A stretch of DNA of 64,000 nucleotides, taken from NCBI GenBank assembly GCA_963169295.1, contig CAUJDD010000104.1:1-64000 (forward strand), read 5' to 3'. Origin of the DNA: UBA4416 sp020846025 (GTDB lineage: Bacteria > Bacteroidota > Bacteroidia > B-17B0 > Aurantibacillaceae). The notes under the pieces were generated by a model, which was given only the letters and a program-made list of their open reading frames with translations, was not told the DNA's origin and did no database searches. This document shows positions 27,691-34,849 of the stretch, in pieces; position 1 is the stretch's first letter, and each line of letters starts with the position of its first letter. The position numbers were made by a program, and so were the translations under genes.

Positions 27691-27700
27691 ACTGCGCAGT
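27691..27700. promoter_or_regulatory. 10-bp palindrome at the predicted RiPP transcription start
   Basis: ACTGCGCAGT is a perfect palindrome, GC-rich against its background and positioned at the predicted transcription start. It could bind a repressor; the protein is unknown. Confidence 0.3.
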
Positions 27701-27768
27701 TACAATTTTACGGGCGGAAACGAAAAGCCTGCGAATGCTATGAGTAGTAAAAATTTAACATAATTAAA

Positions 27769-27987
27769 ATGAGAAAATTTAAAAGATTAACTTTGGACCT
27801 GTTCAAAGGTTATGAATTAAAAAAAGAAAGCCATAATATGGTTTTAGGTGGTACTCAAGTGATGACTGGTAAGCCAGGAGGATGTCAATTACCAGACACT
27901 GCTGATGACAAAAGTAAAACCCCGAATGGCGGTGGCCCGGGCATACCTACATGGCCCAAAGAAGATATTACTGTGAATAGTAAGTAA
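27769..27987 (+). CDS. Grasp-with-spasm RiPP precursor peptide (double-glycine leader)
   Basis: A 72-residue precursor. The leader (residues 1-28, starting MRKFKRLTLDLFKGYELKK) is basic and ends in VLGG, a C39-peptidase double-glycine site. The predicted 44-residue core starts at Thr29 and contains one Cys (C39), the side-chain acid/hydroxyl/amine cluster DTADDKSKT (43-51), a glycine-rich GGGPGIP segment, and KEDIT near the end. ATP-grasp maturases of the graspetide type join Asp/Glu side chains to Thr/Ser/Lys, so these clusters are the likely crosslink sites. A terminator follows directly, so the precursor can be made in excess over the downstream genes. Assignment rests on the leader and neighbours. 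Confidence 0.85.
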   Translation: MRKFKRLTLDLFKGYELKKESHNMVLGGTQVMTGKPGGCQLPDTADDKSKTPNGGGPGIPTWPKEDITVNSK

Positions 27988-28012
27988 TGTTATTGTTGAA
28001 TCCTAAATATAT

Positions 28013-28056
28013 AAAACTAAGTAGTAAATTAATGCGTTTACTGCTTAGTTTTTTAT
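28013..28056 (+). terminator. Strong hairpin terminator/attenuator between precursor and maturation genes
   Basis: AAAACTAAGTAGTAAA (28013-28028) pairs with TTTACTGCTTAGTTTT (28037-28052) over 16 bp with one G-T pair. The loop is TTAATGCG and a T-run follows. It lies 25 nt after the precursor stop. Confidence 0.85.
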
Positions 28057-28060
28057 GTAA

Positions 28061-29050
28061 ATGAAAAAAGCCGTCATATTTATTTATCTATGTTTTACTA
28101 TAAAAAATTGTATAGCACAATTTGATAGTACTCATTATTACCTTAATTCATTACAATACAAAAAAAGTATAAATTACTTAAAAAGGGAAATTAAAAAAAA
28201 CGCTTATATCAAGTATAAAAATGGCAATACAACCGCCAAAGATGTTGACGAGATTAATTTAGCTTGCATATATTCATTAAATAATGAATATGATAACTGT
28301 TTAAAACAATTAAACACATTTGTTAAAAGTAAAACTAATAAAGATGGGTTTTATATTCCTAATAAATGGAGCAACTATGATTATTATATTTCTTTCTACA
28401 CTGATCCAGATTTTTATAGAGTCTCTGTGGCACGTCCAAATGAATGGAAATCTTTTCTAGTTAAGCATAAACATAAGTGTGAGATAACGGATACGTTTTT
28501 TAGAAAATTAAATATTCCAGATAGCATTTATACTGCTTTAATTCAAATAGGCATAAACGACCAAGCTCATTATCGTGAGATATTATTTTATGAAGATAAA
28601 TATGGTTCACAATCGTCAACAGCTTTAAAATTATGGAAAGAGAAGGATAGTTTAAATAAAGCAAATTTGAAAACTGTTATGTATTATTTAGATAGTGGCT
28701 ATAATGTTTTATCTGATTCGGTAGTTGGTAACTTTTCAAATAAATGTTTTTTAGTTATACAACATGCCGACTTGAAAACACAAGAAAAAATATTACCTCT
28801 AATAAAAAAATTATATGAACAAAAAAAGATACAAGGTAGTAACTATGCGCTGCTTTTTGATAGAATATCAGTTGATAAAAATAATGGTACGCAGTTTTAT
28901 GGTACCCAAATAAACAGTAAAACCAATCAACCATTTTTTATTAAAGATGAAGTAAATGTAGATAAACGGCGTGCAGAATTTGGAATGGAATCTATGGCTG
29001 ATTACTGTAAACGATTTAATATAATTTATAAGCCAAAAAAAACAAAGTGA
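28061..29050 (+). CDS. Exported DUF6624-like protein in the RiPP cluster
   Basis: A 329-residue protein with a signal peptide (KKAVIFIYLCFTIKNCIAQ) and an N-terminal half of helical, TPR-like character (LACIYSLNNEYDNCLKQLN). The C-terminal 150 residues show VIQHADLKTQEKILPLIKK, GSNYALLFDRI, QFYGTQI and VDKRRAEFGM, which I recognise as the DUF6624 pattern. Function is unknown. It is the first gene after the attenuator and overlaps the ATP-grasp gene start by 4 nt (GTGA), so it is translationally coupled to the maturation genes. A role in immunity or in processing the product outside the cytoplasm is possible, but is inference. Confidence 0.75.
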   Translation: MKKAVIFIYLCFTIKNCIAQFDSTHYYLNSLQYKKSINYLKREIKKNAYIKYKNGNTTAKDVDEINLACIYSLNNEYDNCLKQLNTFVKSKTNKDGFYIPNKWSNYDYYISFYTDPDFYRVSVARPNEWKSFLVKHKHKCEITDTFFRKLNIPDSIYTALIQIGINDQAHYREILFYEDKYGSQSSTALKLWKEKDSLNKANLKTVMYYLDSGYNVLSDSVVGNFSNKCFLVIQHADLKTQEKILPLIKKLYEQKKIQGSNYALLFDRISVDKNNGTQFYGTQINSKTNQPFFIKDEVNVDKRRAEFGMESMADYCKRFNIIYKPKKTK

Positions 29051-30009
29051 TCCTAATACTTTCAACAGAGAAAGAACTCTTAACTCAAAACGTAATAAAT
29101 TGGCTTCTATATTATAATATAGAATTCAAACGATTTAATGATGGCGATATAACAAATCCTGAGATTAATATTTCAAATAATACAATTAAGATAAATTTCA
29201 TCGATCAGAATGAATGTAGTATCGATTCATTAACAAAATATTGGTATAGAAGAGGATATTTAGACTTTACCAATAGCTTACTAATTGGTGATAACGATAT
29301 GATTATTGAAATAAATAAACACAAAACCGATAATGATAATGACATTATTAATTATATACATTATTATCTGCAAACAAATGTCAGCAACGTAAATAGTTTT
29401 AATGATAATTCTTTAAATAAATTAACTGAACTTACTGTGGCGCGGAAATTAGGAATTAAAATCCCCGATACTTTAATAACCACTAATAAAAATTCAGTTC
29501 TATCTTTTATAATTAAACATAAAAAAGTTATTACAAAACCAATAAAAAGGGCATTAAATTTTAAAATTGAAGGGGTGAATTTTTATACTGAAACACATTT
29601 ACTAACAGCTAACGATGTAATGAATTATCCTAATAACTTCTCGCCTATTAAACTACAAAATTATATTGAAAAAGCATTTGAATTAAGAGTGTTTTATTTA
29701 GATGGAGTATTTTACTCCTCAGCAATTTTTTCACAGAATGATGAACAAACAAAAATTGATTTTAGAAATTATAATGAATCGAATCCAAATAGAGTCTTAC
29801 CGTTTAATATGCCAAAAACTGAAGAAGCAAAATTTAGAAAGTTGATGAAAGCATTAAACCTTAATTCAGGCTCATTAGATATTATTGTAACCAAGGATGG
29901 TGAATATGTCTTTTTAGAAGTAAATCCAGTAGGTCAATTTACTCAAGTTTCTTTTCCGTGCAATTATTATTTAGAAAAACAAATGGCAATAAGCCTATCA
30001 AAACGATAA
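29047..30009 (+). CDS. gwsG: Grasp-with-spasm ATP-grasp peptide maturase
   Basis: Cytoplasmic ATP-dependent ligase of the ATP-grasp superfamily, expected to activate acidic side chains of the precursor core and form ester or amide crosslinks. Evidence: WYRRG in the N-terminal domain, NKLTELTVARKLGIKIPDT, lysines in VITKPIKRAL for ATP, ELRVFYLDGVFYSSAIFSQ followed by QTKIDFRNYN (characteristic of this subfamily), and the Mg-binding end FLEVNPVGQF with E291 and N293. The 320-residue length is normal. The start is GTG, overlapping the upstream stop. The small 68-residue gene follows after 1 nt. Confidence 0.92.
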   Translation: MILILSTEKELLTQNVINWLLYYNIEFKRFNDGDITNPEINISNNTIKINFIDQNECSIDSLTKYWYRRGYLDFTNSLLIGDNDMIIEINKHKTDNDNDIINYIHYYLQTNVSNVNSFNDNSLNKLTELTVARKLGIKIPDTLITTNKNSVLSFIIKHKKVITKPIKRALNFKIEGVNFYTETHLLTANDVMNYPNNFSPIKLQNYIEKAFELRVFYLDGVFYSSAIFSQNDEQTKIDFRNYNESNPNRVLPFNMPKTEEAKFRKLMKALNLNSGSLDIIVTKDGEYVFLEVNPVGQFTQVSFPCNYYLEKQMAISLSKR

Positions 30010-30010
30010 T

Positions 30011-30217
30011 ATGGAACCGTATAAACTAATAGAGCAAGCATCGTTGAATCAAATAAACAAACTACCTATTACTTACAAAAAAATGGCAAGTTCAACCGAT
30101 TTGAATTCACCAATAAGTATCATATCTGATACAATATTTGTAAAAAGTACAAGACATCAAACGCCTTTTTTTGGAGGAATTCGATTTTACAAAAACATTG
30201 AAATATTCATAATCTAA
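30011..30217 (+). CDS. Unknown 68-residue protein between gwsG and gwsS
   Basis: Starts 1 nt after gwsG and stops 1 nt before gwsS, with an ATG start, so it is almost certainly translated as part of the operon. There is no signal peptide or membrane helix; the N-terminal half is polar and helical (EPYKLIEQASLNQINK), the middle is rich in Ser/Thr/Ile and the end is aromatic (FFGGIRFYKNIEIFII). It has a GG near the C-terminus but no double-glycine leader organisation. I do not recognise a family. It could be a leader-recognition or partner protein for the maturases, or a second, atypical substrate. Confidence 0.6.
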   Translation: MEPYKLIEQASLNQINKLPITYKKMASSTDLNSPISIISDTIFVKSTRHQTPFFGGIRFYKNIEIFII

Positions 30218-30218
30218 A

Positions 30219-31340
30219 ATGATAAATAAAAATTATTGTGTAACAACAACTTGCTTTCCTATTAAAGGTTTTCTAAGAACTGCTATATATGATTTGCCAA
30301 AAGCTACTTATGAATTTGTACCTAATGCGGTTCATGATTTTTTGAGACTACTCTCACAAAAATCATTTTCTCAAATCTATAGAAATACTACTGAAGAGAA
30401 TAAAACATATTTAAGTGAATATTTTCAATATTGCCTAGAGAAAGAATATATATTAGAAATCCCTAATGAGATTAATAAAAAACATTTTCCAAAACTAAAT
30501 TTAAATTTTGAGTTTCCAAGTATAATATCCAATTTAGTTATAAGAGTTAATAAAGATCTTGATTTTGAAAAGATTAAAGATATACTTGTTTCTTTAAAAT
30601 GTTTTAATATTCAATTAATAACTGACTCTACATTTGATATAAATAAAATTGAACAATACTTAGATGTAATTAAAGACATTGGTCTACATTCTATTGAACT
30701 TATAGTGGCATATAGCCCTGGTATTAACTATGAATTATTAACTAACAAATATAAAAACATTGCGTTTATCTTTATTTATTCTGCACCTGTTAACAAATTT
30801 ATTAAAAGACATGTTTTAGGTTTACAACAAATATTTACTTCAAAAAACAAGTTTGAAATCACTCATATTAAATCGTTAGATTTTTTTAACGTAAATATAA
30901 CTTTGTTTACAGAATCACAACTACATAATACATATTTTAATCGTAAACTATTCATAGGAGATAAGGGGGAAATTAAAAATTCGATAGAGTCACCGACAGA
31001 ATTTGGAAATATAAATAATCTAAAGCAACCCGACGATATCTTAAAAATTATAAATTCGATTGAATTTCAAAAATATTGGTTTATACATAAAGGTATAATA
31101 GATGTATGTAAACAATGTGAGTTTCGGTATATGTGTGTTGATAATAGAATACCGTTACAACGCAACGAAAAAGAATGGTATTTCGATACAGAATGTAATT
31201 ATAACCCCTATATTGCGAAATGGCGTGGCGAAAAAGGATACAAGACTTTATCAGAATGTGGTGTTACATCAAACCAAGAGGGCTTTAAGTTAAATCGCAA
31301 AAAAATAAACACAATAAATAAAGAATTGTGGGGCGATTAA
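30219..31340 (+). CDS. gwsS: Grasp-with-spasm SPASM-domain peptide maturase
   Basis: A 373-residue partner of the ATP-grasp enzyme. N-terminal part: CVTTTCFPIKGFLRTAIYDL (residues 7-26), FVPNAVHDFL. The central part aligns in style with a TIM-barrel radical-SAM protein but has no CxxxCxxC cluster motif. The C-terminal SPASM-type cysteines C297, C300, C306 and C326 (CKQCEFRYMC and later ECNYNPY) are intact and could ligate an auxiliary iron-sulfur cluster. It is therefore probably not a radical-SAM catalyst; a binding or scaffold role is possible. The following exporter start overlaps its end by 13 nt. Confidence 0.9.
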   Translation: MINKNYCVTTTCFPIKGFLRTAIYDLPKATYEFVPNAVHDFLRLLSQKSFSQIYRNTTEENKTYLSEYFQYCLEKEYILEIPNEINKKHFPKLNLNFEFPSIISNLVIRVNKDLDFEKIKDILVSLKCFNIQLITDSTFDINKIEQYLDVIKDIGLHSIELIVAYSPGINYELLTNKYKNIAFIFIYSAPVNKFIKRHVLGLQQIFTSKNKFEITHIKSLDFFNVNITLFTESQLHNTYFNRKLFIGDKGEIKNSIESPTEFGNINNLKQPDDILKIINSIEFQKYWFIHKGIIDVCKQCEFRYMCVDNRIPLQRNEKEWYFDTECNYNPYIAKWRGEKGYKTLSECGVTSNQEGFKLNRKKINTINKELWGD

Positions 31341-33523
31341 GTTTTACTCATTATAAACAACCCGATGAAATGGCCTGTGGCGCAACTTGTTTGCGCATGA
31401 TTGCCAAGCACTACGGTAAGTCCATCTCATTGCCTGATATAGTTCAACTAAGCGGAACCACAAGAGAGGGGGTTAACTTACTAGGTATAAGTGAAGCTTC
31501 TGAAAGGCTAGGATTTAGAACACTAGGAGTAAAAGTCCCATTTGATAAATTAATTGAAAATGCCCCCTTGCCATGTATTGCGCATTGGAATCAAAACCAT
31601 TTTGTTGTAATTTATAAAATTAAGGCTGATAAAATTTATATTGCAGACCCTGCACACGGTTTATTAACGTATAACAAAGTAGATTTTTTAAAAGCATGGG
31701 TGAGCGATGGTAAAGATGAGGGGATTTTATTACTATTTGAAACCACTCCCGAATTTTACACAGAGGATAAAAGTCTTTCAAACGAGAAGCAAAAAAACAA
31801 TTTTTCTTTTTTATACACCTATTTAATTAAACATAAAAAAGCCATAATACAACTCTTTATTGGTTTAATGGCAGGTAGCCTGTTACAGCTTATCTTCCCA
31901 TTTTTAACGCAAAGCATTATTGATATTGGTGTTCAAAATAAAGACATAAACTTTATCTACTTAATTCTCTTAGCTCAATTAATGGTGTTTTTTGGCAGAA
32001 CTACCATCGATGTCATAAGAAGTTATATACTAATGCACGTTAGCAGCCGAATTAATATCTTGCTGGCAAGTGATTTTTTTGTAAAACTCATGAAGTTACC
32101 TATACGGTACTTTGACACTAAGATGACAGGGGACATCATGCAACGCATAAATGATAATCACAGGATTGAAAATTTTTTAACTGGCTATTCACTAAATACA
32201 CTATTTTCATTGTTTAATTTTATCATATTTAGTGGAGTTTTAGCTTGGTATAGCTTAAAAATATTTTTAGTTTTTTTGATTGGCTCTGTTATCTATTTTA
32301 TTTGGATAACCTTTTTTTTAAAACGCCGTGCCGATCTAGATTTTAAACGTTTTCAGCAAAGTAGCCAAAACCAAAGTAAGGTAATGGAACTCATTAACGG
32401 AATGCAGGAAATTAAACTACACAATGCCGAACGGCAAAAGCGTTGGCAATGGGAGAACCTACAAACCAAATTATTTAAGATTAACTTAAAGGGACTTTCT
32501 TTAACCACCGCCCAAAACTCAGGCTCACAATTAATTAACGAACTTAAAAACATTATTATCACTTTTTTATCAGCCAAATTAGTACTTGACGGTCAAGTTA
32601 CCTTAGGCATGATGCTTTCTATAAGTTATATCATCGGTCAGTTAAATAGTCCTGTAAACGAAATGGTGCATTTTATTCAGCAATGGCAAGATGCTAAATT
32701 AAGTTTGGAGCGTTTAGGAGAAATTCATAACAAAGAGGATGAAGAACCTAATGGTAAAGAAAAAATTTCAGAAATTGAACAAAACAGTTCATTTCACCTA
32801 AATAACCTTACGTTTAAATATGAGGGCGTAGGAAATGATGCTGTTCTATACGATTTAAGCGTTTCCATTCCGTCCAATAAAATTACAGCCATAGTTGGAA
32901 GTAGTGGTAGTGGTAAAACAACCTTATTAAAACTCTTACTAAAATTCTATGAACCTACGCATGGAGAAATAAAATTAAACGAAATAAATCTTAATCATTT
33001 ATCAGCACAAACATGGCGAAATAAATGCGGTGTTGTAATGCAAGAGGGGTATATTTTTAATGATACCATCGCCAACAATATAGCTGTTGGAGTAGATGTT
33101 GTAGATAGAGATAAATTAAAACATGCTGTTAATGTAGCTAATATTAAAGAGTTTATAGAAAGCCTACCTTTAGGATATAATACTAAAATAGGCATGGAAG
33201 GTATTGGTATTAGTACAGGGCAAAAGCAAAGAATTTTAATTGCTAGAGCCGTTTACAAAAACCCTGATTATTTATTTTTTGATGAAGCTACAAGTGCTTT
33301 AGATGCTAATAATGAAAAAATAATAATGGAAAATTTAAACGAATTCTTTAAAGGTAAAACGGTTGTGATTATTGCCCATCGTTTAAGTACAGTTAAAAAT
33401 GCTGACCAAATTATTGTTTTGGATAGAGGTAAGATTATTGAAAAAGGTAATCATATCGAATTGACACTAATTAAGGGGGCATATTACGAACTTGTGAAAA
33501 ATCAATTAGAATTAGGAAACTGA
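31328..33523 (+). CDS. C39-peptidase-containing ABC exporter
   Basis: A 731-residue inner-membrane transporter that removes the double-glycine leader and exports the product. C39 domain at about residues 1-135 with Cys17 (MACGATCLRMI), the His motif HWNQNHFVV and IADPAHG; a transmembrane domain at about 165-440; an ATPase with Walker A GSSGSGKTT (from residue 524), a variant signature ISTGQKQR instead of LSGGQ, and Walker B YLFFDEATSAL. The start is the GTG at 31328, which keeps the full N-terminus of the C39 domain. Its stop overlaps the HlyD gene ATG by 1 nt. Confidence 0.95.
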   Translation: MGRLSFTHYKQPDEMACGATCLRMIAKHYGKSISLPDIVQLSGTTREGVNLLGISEASERLGFRTLGVKVPFDKLIENAPLPCIAHWNQNHFVVIYKIKADKIYIADPAHGLLTYNKVDFLKAWVSDGKDEGILLLFETTPEFYTEDKSLSNEKQKNNFSFLYTYLIKHKKAIIQLFIGLMAGSLLQLIFPFLTQSIIDIGVQNKDINFIYLILLAQLMVFFGRTTIDVIRSYILMHVSSRINILLASDFFVKLMKLPIRYFDTKMTGDIMQRINDNHRIENFLTGYSLNTLFSLFNFIIFSGVLAWYSLKIFLVFLIGSVIYFIWITFFLKRRADLDFKRFQQSSQNQSKVMELINGMQEIKLHNAERQKRWQWENLQTKLFKINLKGLSLTTAQNSGSQLINELKNIIITFLSAKLVLDGQVTLGMMLSISYIIGQLNSPVNEMVHFIQQWQDAKLSLERLGEIHNKEDEEPNGKEKISEIEQNSSFHLNNLTFKYEGVGNDAVLYDLSVSIPSNKITAIVGSSGSGKTTLLKLLLKFYEPTHGEIKLNEINLNHLSAQTWRNKCGVVMQEGYIFNDTIANNIAVGVDVVDRDKLKHAVNVANIKEFIESLPLGYNTKIGMEGIGISTGQKQRILIARAVYKNPDYLFFDEATSALDANNEKIIMENLNEFFKGKTVVIIAHRLSTVKNADQIIVLDRGKIIEKGNHIELTLIKGAYYELVKNQLELGN

Positions 33524-34824
33524 TGCCATCTATAGAAGAAAAGGAAATAATTTTGCGTTCAGAAGAAGTAAATGAGATATTGACTTCAACACCGAAATGG
33601 ATTTTACGCTGGGGTATTTTAGTTGTTTTTATATTGATTATTATAACTATTGGACTTTCATATTTTATTAAATACCCAGATGTATTGACTGCTGATGTTA
33701 CTTTGACTACATTAAATCCACCAATAACATTAGTTTCAAAAAATAATGGAAAACTTACCCATCTTTTAGTGAAAGATAAACAATTGGTAAGCCAAAATGA
33801 ACCGATTGGTATTATAGAGAACACAGCCGATTACAAAGCTGTACTTTCTTTATTGGCAAACTGCAATCAATTAAACGAACAATTAAAATTAAACGACACA
33901 CTTAATAATGTTTTAATTAAAGATAGTTTAAGAACTGGAGAAATTACACCTTACTACTTACAATTTTTAAAATCAGTCAAAGACCTTAATCTTTATGAAA
34001 GCATTAATCCTTACACTAAACAAATTGCATTATTGAAAAAAGATTTAGGACATTACAATTCTTTGCTTGATAATTATAAGCATCAACAAAAAATTAACGA
34101 TGAACAATTAAAGTTAGCTGAAAATGACTTTAATCGGGATAAAAAATTATTTGAAGAAAGGGCAATATCAGCAAGGGAATTTGAAATACAAAAGAAAAAT
34201 TATTTAGGTGCTCAAAACAGTAATGAACAAACTAAGATTACAATTTCAAATGCACTAATTCAAATTAATGGAATTGAAAAGAACATCTTACAGTTACAAA
34301 TACAAGATTATCAAGAAAAGGCGAAACTTAAAAATGAATTATCACAGTATTTAAAAACGCTCATTAATGAAATTAATAAATGGAAGCAGTTATATGTAAT
34401 TGAAAGCCCTGTGAGTGGGAAAGTATCGTTTTTTAATGTATGGGCAATCAATCAAAACATCAAACAAGGTGATGAGCTTTTTGCTATCATTCCTAATAAG
34501 AAACAGCAATTTATAGGAAAATGTGTTTTGCCAATAACCAATAGTGGGAAATTAACCATTGGACAAGTTGTAAACATAAAACTTGACAATTATCCTTATA
34601 ATGAAAATGGGATGTTAACAGGGGTTGTAAAAAACATTTCCGAAGTGCCTAATAAAGATAGTTATGCAGTTGATATTGTTTTAGCGAATGGCTTAACAAC
34701 TTCGTACAATAAAACTCTAGTATATAAAGAACAAATGAAGGGCAAAGCAGATATTATAACGAAAAATATATCCGTTTTAGATAGAGTATTTTTTAATTTT
34801 CGTAAACTAACAGAAATAAAGTAA
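33523..34824 (+). CDS. HlyD-family periplasmic adaptor of the RiPP exporter
   Basis: A 433-residue membrane-fusion protein linking the ABC exporter to an outer-membrane channel. It has one N-terminal transmembrane helix (about residues 29-49, WGILVVFILIIITIGLSYFI), a split lipoyl-like domain (SKNNGKLTHLLVKDKQLV and VIESPVSGKVSFFNV) and long coiled coil in the middle (about 110-290), then a beta-barrel domain. It is coupled to the exporter gene (TGATG overlap). No TolC homologue is present in the island, so an outer-membrane partner must be elsewhere. Last gene of the RiPP operon. Confidence 0.9.
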   Translation: MPSIEEKEIILRSEEVNEILTSTPKWILRWGILVVFILIIITIGLSYFIKYPDVLTADVTLTTLNPPITLVSKNNGKLTHLLVKDKQLVSQNEPIGIIENTADYKAVLSLLANCNQLNEQLKLNDTLNNVLIKDSLRTGEITPYYLQFLKSVKDLNLYESINPYTKQIALLKKDLGHYNSLLDNYKHQQKINDEQLKLAENDFNRDKKLFEERAISAREFEIQKKNYLGAQNSNEQTKITISNALIQINGIEKNILQLQIQDYQEKAKLKNELSQYLKTLINEINKWKQLYVIESPVSGKVSFFNVWAINQNIKQGDELFAIIPNKKQQFIGKCVLPITNSGKLTIGQVVNIKLDNYPYNENGMLTGVVKNISEVPNKDSYAVDIVLANGLTTSYNKTLVYKEQMKGKADIITKNISVLDRVFFNFRKLTEIK

Positions 34825-34849
34825 TTGACCTTTAGTAAAAAACAAATCT

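Noticed and set aside
30219..31340. Active radical-SAM peptide maturase
   Set aside because: No CxxxCxxC motif in the protein; only SPASM-type cysteines are seen, as expected for the grasp-with-spasm family.
27217..34824. Prophage or insertion sequence carrying the RiPP island
   Set aside because: No integrase, transposase, terminal inverted repeats or tRNA attachment site found at either edge.
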